A stretch of DNA of 12,878 bases from JAEUKQ01 sp044227605 (GTDB lineage: Bacteria > Pseudomonadota > Alphaproteobacteria > JAEUKQ01), in contig JBGAWJ010000037.1 in NCBI GenBank assembly GCA_044227605.1, forward strand, positions 1-12,878, read 5' to 3'. Under the pieces are notes generated by a model, which saw nothing but the letters and a program-made list of their open reading frames with translations, was not told the DNA's origin and ran no database searches. The translations under genes were made by a program, and so were the position numbers. Shown piece after piece: positions 7,363 through 12,771 of this stretch (positions within the stretch are counted from its first letter, which is position 1; the number at the start of each line of letters is the position of its first letter).

Positions 7363-9015
7363 ATGCTAAAATTTCTGACAAAGATAAATTTTAAAAATCG
7401 GCGGTCTAGGCTATCCCGGCGTATATTGCTGATTAACCTGCTTGCCTTACTCATCCCGCTGATTGGTATTTTGCAAACCAATAAATATCGGCAAACTTTA
7501 ATTGAACGGGAAGAAAATGTTTTGGAAACCGACGCCAAGATCTTCGCCGCGGCCTTGGCCAGTACCGCCGTTATTTGGGGTGAATTTGGTGAAGAACGTT
7601 TATCGCCTGAGCTTGCCCTCGCTGCCCTCAAGCGCTTAGAAAGCATATCGGGGCATCGGGCCAGGCTATTTGTCCCAGGTGGGATATTGATTACTGATAC
7701 CGCTGGAACTTCTTTCGGCAGCAATTCTATCCAAATAGAAGTGCTGCCTGACCCCTCTTCCCTGGGTGATTTCAACGATCTTCTGAATTCCCTTTCCTCT
7801 TTCCTGTCATATTTGACGCTTGAAAATCAAAAACTAGAAATTTATGAGGAATTCCCCATCCAAACCGCCAGCAATTATCCCGAGGTTGTCAAGGCCCTTG
7901 AGGGCCAAAACAGCCGTATGGTACGCCAAAACAGCTCGGGGCAATTAATTTTAACGGCGGCTGTCCCAGTCCAGCTTTACAGGCGCGTGCTAGGGGCCCT
8001 TTTATTATCCACAGATGGTGACAATATTTCCTTGGCAATACGGCGTTTCCACATGGATATTTTGTTGGTTTTTTTGATCAGCCTGTCCGTGACCACCCTT
8101 TTATCTTTTGTTTTATCACAGACCATCGCAAGACCCATCCATCAATTAGCAAAGGCAGCTGAGGAAGTACAAATACTTTATTCCGCGCCTCGCAAGCCAG
8201 TCCGAACAGGACACTCCTTGAATCCAGCCGTCCCTATCTTATCCTCCACTTTACCTCATCTAACGCATCGACGGGATGAAATCGGCTATTTATCCTTATC
8301 GTTGCAACGAATGACGCAAGCCTTGCGGGATCAAATCGACAATATGGAACGGTTCGTAGCCGATGTTTCCCACGAATTCCGCAACCCCTTAACTTCCATG
8401 CGCAGTGCTTTAGAAAATTTGGCACGGACACCCCTTGCGGAGACCGACCGAAAAATGCTTGCGATCGTTCAAGAAGATATTGGCAGGCTGGATCGCCTGA
8501 TCCACGATATTTCCGAATCATGCCGGTTGGATGCCGAATTTTCCAAAACCCCGCCTGAATTGTTTGATTTATGCCACTTGCTCAACACATTTGTTCAAAT
8601 TAACCGCCAGGTTAGCGCCCATGCTTTCATTGTCCATATTCCCCCTATTGCCTTGCCCGTTTATGGCCACCGGAATCGATTGGCGCAAGTTTTACAAAAT
8701 TTGGTTGAAAATGCCCAATCCTTTAGCCCGGAAAATGGTAAAATTTATCTCGACGCAGGATCCACCCAATCGGAAATATGGTTTTCTGTTGGTGATGATG
8801 GGCCTGGCATTGCGGAAGAAAATCTTGAAAAAATCTTTGAACGCTTTTTTTCGCTGCGGCCCAACCAGGAGAAATTCGGTAACCATTCAGGCTTGGGATT
8901 AAGCATATGCCGCCAAATTATTCAAGCTCATGGCGGCCGGATTGTTGCCCAAAACCGCTCGCCTGATGGCTCCCAAGCAGGGGCCATTTTTACCGTTACT
9001 TTACCTGCAATCTAG
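7363..9015 (+). CDS. chvG: ChvG-type sensor histidine kinase
   Basis: A 550-residue membrane kinase that would phosphorylate the adjacent ChvI-type regulator. Membrane segments at about 20-37 and 232-252 flank a periplasmic sensor domain of about 190 residues. A HAMP-like linker (253-325) includes the extended stretch usual in ChvG. The dimerisation box FVADVSHEFRNPLTSMRSAL puts the phospho-acceptor at H337. The ATPase domain has N446/N450 (N box, LQNLVENAQSFSP), DDGPGI at 478-483, RFF at 494-496 and SGLGLS at 509-514, so all catalytic motifs are present. The start ATG has a weak ribosome site and is chosen from family length. In most alphaproteobacteria hprK follows directly; here mobile-element remnants follow instead. 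Confidence 0.93.
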   Translation: MLKFLTKINFKNRRSRLSRRILLINLLALLIPLIGILQTNKYRQTLIEREENVLETDAKIFAAALASTAVIWGEFGEERLSPELALAALKRLESISGHRARLFVPGGILITDTAGTSFGSNSIQIEVLPDPSSLGDFNDLLNSLSSFLSYLTLENQKLEIYEEFPIQTASNYPEVVKALEGQNSRMVRQNSSGQLILTAAVPVQLYRRVLGALLLSTDGDNISLAIRRFHMDILLVFLISLSVTTLLSFVLSQTIARPIHQLAKAAEEVQILYSAPRKPVRTGHSLNPAVPILSSTLPHLTHRRDEIGYLSLSLQRMTQALRDQIDNMERFVADVSHEFRNPLTSMRSALENLARTPLAETDRKMLAIVQEDIGRLDRLIHDISESCRLDAEFSKTPPELFDLCHLLNTFVQINRQVSAHAFIVHIPPIALPVYGHRNRLAQVLQNLVENAQSFSPENGKIYLDAGSTQSEIWFSVGDDGPGIAEENLEKIFERFFSLRPNQEKFGNHSGLGLSICRQIIQAHGGRIVAQNRSPDGSQAGAIFTVTLPAI

Positions 9016-9109
9016 ACAAATATTGCTTCAACCCCAATATAATCCAAATCCTTGATGAGATAACAAACATAAAAATGGGTGGCCGTGTTTTTATTTCGTA
9101 GATTAACGT

Positions 9110-9147
9110 GTCCGCATGCTTTATTTTCCGTTTCCTGACACGGCCCC
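9110..9147 (-). repeat. Tn3-family terminal inverted repeat, copy 1
   Basis: Read on the minus strand from 9147 the sequence begins GGGGCCGTGTCAGGAAACGG and continues AAAATAAAGCATGC. From memory this resembles the 38-bp ends of Tn21/Tn5393-like Tn3-family elements (GGGG, then TCAGAAAACGGAAAATAAAGC). The GGGG outer end faces right, so the element it ended once lay to the left, where only about 95 bases now separate it from chvG. It is a solo end; no transposase remains. Confidence 0.72.
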
Positions 9148-9179
9148 CTATAAACAGCCATCTATTATCAAAACATTCT

Positions 9180-9201
9180 ATCAAAAACAGCTGGTTTTGA
9201 T
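9180..9201. repeat. 22-bp near-perfect palindrome
   Basis: ATCAAAAACAG followed by CTGGTTTTGAT is symmetric at 10 of 11 pairs around 9190/9191. A partial direct copy, TATCAAAAC, lies just before it (9166-9174). It could be a recombinase or repressor binding site left from the mobile element; nothing identifies the partner protein. Confidence 0.45.
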
Positions 9202-9264
9202 GATTCTAATCTGAACGTCGGTTCTGCGAAATAATCAATCAAATAGATTCAGTTGATTTTTCTA

Positions 9265-9302
9265 GCTTTTTCATCGAAAAAGCCAATATTTATTAGGCTT
9301 TT
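9265..9302. terminator. Two overlapping, mutually exclusive hairpins
   Basis: GCTTTTTC (9265-9272) pairs perfectly with GAAAAAGC (9276-9283) around a 3-base loop. AAAAGCC (9278-9284) can instead pair with GGCTTTT (9296-9302). The second hairpin has T-rich arms in both directions and could act as a weak bidirectional terminator for the chvI-chvG transcript. The shared middle strand means only one can form at a time. Confidence 0.4.
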
Positions 9303-9315
9303 GTGGTTTGGGTGC

Positions 9316-9343
9316 TTGAATCTGGTCGATTGCTAAATATACT
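9316..9343 (+). promoter_or_regulatory. Candidate promoter for the small frame at 9381
   Basis: TTGAAT (9316-9321), 16-base spacer, TATACT (9338-9343). The predicted start is near 9350, about 30 bases before the ATG at 9381. Confidence 0.45.
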
Positions 9344-9380
9344 ATATTGCAAGATGTTAACATTCCTAGAAGGGGTAGAA

Positions 9381-9503
9381 ATGTACAGAGAAACTAGAAA
9401 AATATGGGCTCCTCATTATGAACCGAAATTGCTTAATTACCTGAAAGAAAAAAGTCTTCCGATACCTCCTCGTAACTCTAAAGGCTACTTGCCTCGCGAC
9501 TAA
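9381..9503 (+). CDS. Possible 40-residue small protein, unknown
   Basis: I do not recognise this product. The frame starts MYRETRKIWAPHYEPKLLNY and ends SKGYLPRD; it is basic, with aromatic and proline residues and no membrane segment. Support comes from the signals: AGAAGGGG lies five bases before the ATG and a reasonable promoter is placed about 40 bases further up. The same frame is open upstream to 9303, but the internal ATG has the ribosome site. It may be a real small gene carried by the mobile element, or the 5' end of a longer gene cut down by deletion. A weak stem (TTAGC 9515-9519 / GCTAA 9531-9535, flanked by CGGC and GCCG) lies just after its stop. Confidence 0.4.
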   Translation: MYRETRKIWAPHYEPKLLNYLKEKSLPIPPRNSKGYLPRD

Positions 9504-9627
9504 CCGGCTGAATTTTAGCAACTTATTTAAGCTAATGCCGATAGGAGATATGTTAAGGGGGGGTAATTACCAGTATTTCTTCAGTCTATATCCACGATTT
9601 ACAAAATGCTGTATCAGCCTCGTTTAA

Positions 9628-9666
9628 ATGTCATCTATTGACATAATATTTGGAGAGGCGCAGTAT
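9628..9666 (+). promoter_or_regulatory. parDE promoter with overlapping dyad
   Basis: A consensus TTGACA (9638-9643), 17-base spacer and CAGTAT (9661-9666) precede the antitoxin start by 35 bases. A perfect dyad ATGTCA-TCTAT-TGACAT (9628-9644) overlaps the -35 box. It is a good candidate operator for autorepression by the ribbon-helix-helix antitoxin; a leftover resolvase sub-site of the TGTC...GACA type is the alternative. Confidence 0.55.
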
Positions 9667-9701
9667 AGAAGGGAAAATTTAAGCCAAAGGAGTATAAAAT
9701 T

Positions 9702-9929
9702 GTGGCTAGCAGTTTGCATGTTAGCTTGCCCGATGAAATGCGGAAATTTGTTGATAAACGCACCAACGGCAAGCATGAATACTTGACCCCCAGCGAGTAT
9801 ATCCGCGACTTGATCCGCCGTGATATGCGGGATGAGGCTAGCATTGCCGCTCTCATTCGTAGTCGGCACGAAATGGAACGTGGCGCTGGGATTGCCATTA
9901 CTCCCAACGAAATTTTTGCCGAAGAATAA
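9702..9929 (+). CDS. parD: ParD-like ribbon-helix-helix antitoxin
   Basis: A 75-residue antitoxin of a type II toxin-antitoxin pair. The N-terminal strand and helices (SSLHVSLPDEMRKFVDKRT, then LTPSEYIRDLIRRDM) form the usual RHH DNA-binding fold. The acidic, less ordered C-terminus (GAGIAITPNEIFAEE) would wrap and neutralise the toxin. The start is GTG with AAAGGAG nine bases upstream. The stop TAA shares its last base with the ATG of the toxin gene, so the two are translationally coupled. It probably represses its own promoter through the dyad at 9628-9644. The gene lies between two Tn3-family ends, consistent with a transposon passenger, and shows no damage. Confidence 0.88.
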   Translation: MASSLHVSLPDEMRKFVDKRTNGKHEYLTPSEYIRDLIRRDMRDEASIAALIRSRHEMERGAGIAITPNEIFAEE

Positions 9930-10270
9930 TGAAGGGTCACTCTAAATATCTTCTCTCGCCTTCAGCGGTTCAAAATTTGCACCATCAAAAAGAATGGTCG
10001 CTTAAACAATGGGGCCGTGATCAGACTAGAAAATATTTTGATGATTTAACAAGGGGTTTTGACTATATTGCCGATAATTACAAACGGTTCCCAGCCCGGA
10101 AGGAACTGACCGGCGATACGGAGTTCCTCATTTATCCAATCCGCGAAAACTATGTTGTTTTTCAGCCCCTGAAGGACGGCCGAATTTTCATTCATGGCAT
10201 ATTAGGCCAAGATCAGGATATTCCCAATATCCTTCGCCAGGTGGCAGCATCTCTATCAGCAAAACCTTAA
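9929..10270 (+). CDS. parE: ParE/RelE-superfamily toxin
   Basis: A 113-residue toxin partner. It has the family layout: KYLLSPSAVQNLHHQKEWSLKQWG (helical hairpin), TRKYFDDLTRGFDYIADNY, then EFLIYPIRENYVVFQPLKDGRIFIHGILGQDQDIPNIL, where the beta-sheet core and the final GIL...D segment match ParE. ParE toxins poison DNA gyrase and RelE toxins cleave ribosome-bound mRNA; the sequence favours ParE because of the antitoxin type and the IxHGILG motif. Its last codons and stop lie inside the Tn3-type terminal repeat at 10266-10303, so the gene abuts the very end of the element. It looks intact at about the usual length, perhaps a little long at the C-terminus. Confidence 0.86.
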   Translation: MKGHSKYLLSPSAVQNLHHQKEWSLKQWGRDQTRKYFDDLTRGFDYIADNYKRFPARKELTGDTEFLIYPIRENYVVFQPLKDGRIFIHGILGQDQDIPNILRQVAASLSAKP

Positions 10271-10303
10271 CGTACGATTTTTTCCGTTTCCTGAGGTGGC
10301 CCC
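10266..10303 (-). repeat. Tn3-family terminal inverted repeat, copy 2 (38 bp)
   Basis: On the minus strand from 10303 it reads GGGGCCACCTCAGGAAACGG and then AAAAAATCGTACGTTAAG, exactly 38 bases. The AAATCGTACG-TAAG inner end is the pattern I recall from Tn501/Tn1721-like ends. It shares 15 identical bases with copy 1 (10280-10294 versus 9124-9138) and has the same orientation, outer end to the right. The parE stop codon is inside it. Confidence 0.78.
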
Positions 10304-10491
10304 AATAACTACAGAGATAATAATGTTGATTGGTTATGCCCGAGTATCCACCCAAGATCAAAACGCAGATTTACAGGCCAACACTTTAAAAAACGGGATT
10401 GGCCTAGATAAAAGGAATATCTGGGATAAAAATATGGGGCGAAGACATGGTCGTATAAGCTACAAGCGTGGCAGGAAAATAATTGCATTTC

Positions 10492-10521
10492 TTGACTTAT
10501 TGATAATCACCATCATATCAA
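10492..10521 (+). promoter_or_regulatory. Weak candidate promoter upstream of rapZ
   Basis: TTGACT (10492-10497), 18-base spacer, TATCAA (10516-10521). If used, it would start transcription inside the remnant DNA and could keep EIIA and HPr expressed after loss of the original operon continuity. The -10 match is poor. Confidence 0.25.
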
Positions 10522-10567
10522 CTTCATTAGAAAGTTCTAGAGTTAGGGCATCCCCCGCAAAAACTTT

Positions 10568-10599
10568 CCCTTGTTTCTTAAGACCCTTGTTTCTTAAGA
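10568..10599. repeat. Perfect 16-bp tandem duplication
   Basis: CCCTTGTTTCTTAAGA occurs twice head to tail (10568-10583 and 10584-10599) with no mismatch. It looks like a recent slippage or repair event in non-coding debris. Confidence 0.85.
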
Positions 10600-10706
10600 A
10601 ATGTGAGTCTAGATTCAACTATGGTTAACCCAAACAGCAGATCAAACCCCTGCTCAACGGGAGCAAAAATCTTAATTTATCACCTACAACCCCAAAGATT
10701 GCCTGC

Positions 10707-11601
10707 ATGCCCCCATCAAGCGCGTTACCAAACCATCCCATCATTATCGTGACAAGCCTTTCCGGTGCCGGGCGAAGCACTGCATTAAAAGCCTTTGCGG
10801 ATATGGGCTTTTATGTGGTTGATAATTTGCCCATGCACTTCTTGCAAGCGTTCAGTTACGAAAATAACGAATCATTATCCCATAGTCCTTTTGCCCTGGG
10901 CATTGATAGCCGGACCATCGGCTTTTCCCTCGCATCTCTTACAAGAGGTCATTAGCCGCTTAAAAGCCAAAGAAGGCTTTGATGTACGCCTTTTATACCT
11001 GGATTGCGATAATGATGTCTTAGTCCGGCGCTTTACGGAAACGCGACGCCGTCACCCCTTGGCCTCAGACCGTCCCGTCATTGATGGCATTATCCAAGAA
11101 CGCGCGTTACTGGCACCACTCAAAGACCAAGCGGATTTGGTGATTGACACTTCTGCTTTATTGGCAGTGGATTTAAAAGAAAAATTGCGCCAATTTGGCA
11201 GCCTGGTATTAGGTTCATCCTTAGCCATCACAAAAATGTCGATCCATTTGACATCATTTTCCTATCGGCACGGATTGCCGCGTGATGCGGATTTAGTTTG
11301 GGATTTGCGCTTTTTGCGTAACCCCCATTACCAAGAATCAATCCGTCATTTAAGTGGGCAAACACCAATGGTGCAAGCCTATATTCAAGCAGATCCTTTA
11401 TATGAACAATTTTTTCAATCTTTAAAAACCCAACTTTTGATCCTGTTACCGGCCTTTGAACATGAAGGGAAAAGTTATTTAAACATTGCATTGGGTTGCA
11501 CCGGGGGTAAACACCGTTCTGTTTTTATGGCGGAAGCATTGTCAAATTGGCTGCTTAGCCAAGGCTATCAGCCGACGATAAAACATCGAGACTTAGGGTG
11601 A
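10707..11601 (+). pseudogene. rapZ: rapZ (RNase adapter / nucleotide-binding protein), frameshifted
   Basis: Two adjoining frames make one RapZ/YvcJ protein. The first 73 residues (10707-10925) contain the Walker A region SLSGAGRST and DMGFYVVDNLP. The rest (from 10927) contains LLYLDCDNDVLVRRFTETRR (Walker B region), SFSYRHGLPRDADLVWDLRF, and the C-terminal GCTGGKHRSVFMAEAL. Removing one T from TTTT at 10923-10926 restores 297 residues, close to the family's 280-290. RapZ controls glucosamine-6-phosphate synthase RNA decay in E. coli; in alphaproteobacteria it sits between hprK and EIIA(Man). The first Walker A glycine is S17 (AGC, one base from GGC). The extra T may be a sequencing error, a true mutation or, less likely, a +1 frameshift site. 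No strong ribosome site is seen. Confidence 0.86.
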
Positions 11602-11650
11602 GCATTTTGCTAATATCCTCAAGATTCGGTATTAATTTCAGGAGAGGTAT

Positions 11651-12076
11651 ATGATCGGGATTGTTTTGATAACCCACGGAAAGTTAGCTTTAGAGTTTTT
11701 CAGCACGTTAGAACATGTAGCAGGTCCACAGGAAAATATTAAATGTGTCTGTATCGCAAGCGCCGATAATATGGAACATAAGCGCCAAGAAATCCAGCAA
11801 ACCATTCAATCCGTCAATTTGGGTAAAGGGGTCATTGTATTAACCGATATGTTTGGCGGTGTTCCATCCAACCTGGCTATTTCTATCATGGAACAAGAAC
11901 CGATTGAGGTTATTGCGGGGATTAATTTACCGATGCTCGTGAAATTAACCCGCATAAGGCAAAGCGGTTCTTTAATTGAGGCCGCCACCGCTGCCCAAGA
12001 AGAAGGTCGCAAATATATCAATATTGCGTCCCAAATCCTTAATAATCGAAAAGCAACTCTACCCTTGGCGAAATGA
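11651..12076 (+). CDS. PTS EIIA component, mannose family
   Basis: A 141-residue cytosolic EIIA(Man)-type domain. The N-terminal strand MIGIVLITHG places the phosphorylated histidine at H9, and VIVLTDMFGGVPSNLAI (residues 61-77) is the second conserved loop of the fold. No EIIB or EIIC is nearby, so this is the regulatory PTS of alphaproteobacteria, where EIIA takes phosphate from HPr and signals nutrient state (in several species by acting on ChvG or other partners) instead of importing sugar. GGAGAGG precedes the ATG. Its TGA overlaps the HPr ATG (ATGA), implying coupled translation. No damage is visible despite the broken rapZ 50 bases upstream. Confidence 0.92.
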   Translation: MIGIVLITHGKLALEFFSTLEHVAGPQENIKCVCIASADNMEHKRQEIQQTIQSVNLGKGVIVLTDMFGGVPSNLAISIMEQEPIEVIAGINLPMLVKLTRIRQSGSLIEAATAAQEEGRKYINIASQILNNRKATLPLAK

Positions 12077-12336
12077 TCATAGTCTTAAAAATCCTTAATA
12101 AACGCGGCTTACATGCCAGGGCTGCCGGAAAATTTGTTAAGACTTCGGGCTTATTTGCCAGTGAAATTGTTGTTTTAAAGAATGAGCTTGAAGCCTCTGG
12201 GCAATCCATCATGGAATTGCTGATGTTAAATGCCGGACAGGATGATCAGATCATGATTAAAGCTGAGGGGGTAGACGCGGAGCAAGCGCTGCTTGCCCTA
12301 AAAACACTCATCGAAAATAAATTCAGCGAAGATTAA
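12073..12336 (+). CDS. ptsH: HPr phosphocarrier protein
   Basis: An 87-residue HPr with both regulatory sites. The active histidine is H14 in RGLHARAAGKF, phosphorylated by enzyme I. The serine normally phosphorylated by HPr kinase is S45 in ASGQSIMELLML; the usual GKSIMGLMML is altered at the K and second G positions. It would relay phosphate to the neighbouring EIIA. The start overlaps the EIIA stop and lacks its own strong ribosome site, as expected for coupling. Keeping Ser45 implies an HPr kinase acts or acted recently, yet no hprK is present in its usual place upstream of rapZ. Confidence 0.94.
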   Translation: MIIVLKILNKRGLHARAAGKFVKTSGLFASEIVVLKNELEASGQSIMELLMLNAGQDDQIMIKAEGVDAEQALLALKTLIENKFSED

Positions 12337-12387
12337 GATTATAAAATGCCTTATTCAGAAAGAAGAATAGCCGTATTTTGAAGCTCC

Positions 12388-12412
12388 CAAGGAAAAAAGT
12401 TTCTTGTTTTTT
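12388..12412 (+). terminator. Candidate rho-independent terminator after HPr
   Basis: CAAGGAAA (12388-12395) pairs with TTTCTTG (12400-12406) with one bulged G and the loop AAAG, followed by six Ts (12407-12412). It lies 50 bases after the HPr stop and separates the PTS genes from ahcY. Confidence 0.55.
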
Positions 12413-12480
12413 ATTTCATTTCCCCCTACTGCTATATCAACGATTGACCCCCTATTGCATGCACATAAAGGAAAAAATCA

Positions 12481-12771
12481 ATGATGAAAAAAACTGATTA
12501 TAAAGTGGCTGATCTGTCTTTGGCAGAATGGGGCCGGCGCGAAATCAGTATTGCTGAAACGGAAATGCCGGGATTAATGGCGTTAAGGCAAGAATATGCA
12601 GCCCAGTCCCCCTTAAAAGGGGCTAAAATTACCGGTTGCTTGCATATGACCATCCAAACAGCAGTCCTCATTGAAACATTGGTTAAATTGGGGGCAGAAA
12701 TACGGTGGAGTTCGTGCAATATCTTTTCAACCCAAAATCATGCCGCCGCCGCCATTGTTGTCGGCCACTAA
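12481..12771 (+). CDS. ahcY: S-adenosylhomocysteine hydrolase, N-terminal part, cut off
   Basis: The first 92 residues are unmistakable AhcY: ADLSLAEWGRREISIAETEMPGL, then LKGAKITGCLHMTIQTAVLIETL and IRWSSCNIFSTQNHAAAAI. The enzyme cleaves S-adenosylhomocysteine to adenosine and homocysteine with bound NAD and normally has about 430-470 residues. Here similarity ends after the ATT at 12754-12756; the next codons (VVGH, stop at 12769-12771) belong to foreign sequence. AAAGGA nine bases before the ATG supports this start; an ATG one codon later is possible. It follows HPr after a terminator, the usual alphaproteobacterial order. Either the gene is truly interrupted or, more likely, the assembly switches genome here. 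Confidence 0.9.
   Translation: MMKKTDYKVADLSLAEWGRREISIAETEMPGLMALRQEYAAQSPLKGAKITGCLHMTIQTAVLIETLVKLGAEIRWSSCNIFSTQNHAAAAIVVGH

Larger units (their letters stand above)
9016..9380. other. 365-base gap after chvG: mobile-element debris where hprK is expected
   Basis: No credible protein is encoded here on either strand. In order it holds a spacer with no hprK-like start, a short inverted pair GGCCGTGT (9081-9088) / ACACGGCC (9138-9145), a Tn3-family terminal repeat (9110-9147), a 22-bp near-palindrome (9180-9201), overlapping hairpins (9265-9302) and a promoter (9316-9343) for the following small frame. Confidence 0.6.
10323..10628 (+). pseudogene. Truncated serine recombinase (resolvase/invertase)
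   Basis: The start MLIGYARVSTQDQNADLQAN is the N-terminus of Tn3-type resolvases and invertases, including R7 and the catalytic serine S9. Weak similarity continues through about residue 45 (DKRNIWDKNMGRRHGR, cf. the family's DK-SG--RP stretch), after which the frame reads unrelated sequence to a stop at 10626-10628. A +1 frame near 10460 gives KLQAW, as in the family's RPxLQAxL, suggesting a frameshift followed by deletion. Only about a quarter of the usual 185-200 residues is left, without the DNA-binding domain, so it should be inactive. It starts 20 bases outside the Tn3-type repeat at 10266-10303. Because the outer end of that repeat faces this gene, it probably came from a different element or an earlier insertion. 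Confidence 0.72.

Noticed and set aside
8996..9184. Minus-strand frame overlapping the chvG end and the Tn3-type repeat
   Set aside because: It runs through the repeat, lacks a ribosome site and looks like no known family.
9540..9627. Frame starting at the ATG near 9550 (MLRGGNYQYF...) as a small gene
   Set aside because: Only about 25 codons, with no good ribosome site or homologous motif.
10613..10675. Plus-strand frame IQLWLTQTADQTPAQREQKS as a remnant C-terminus of hprK just before rapZ
   Set aside because: The position is right but 20 residues without a recognisable motif are not evidence; an in-frame TAG precedes it.
10795..10926. Separate start for a second protein in the downstream rapZ frame
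   Set aside because: Residues before 10927 in that frame are the wrong-frame reading of the RapZ N-terminus; similarity begins only after the TTTT run.
12337..12480. Riboswitch (SAH or SAM type) upstream of ahcY
   Set aside because: No GC-rich multi-helix fold or conserved core is visible; only a simple terminator-like hairpin is present.
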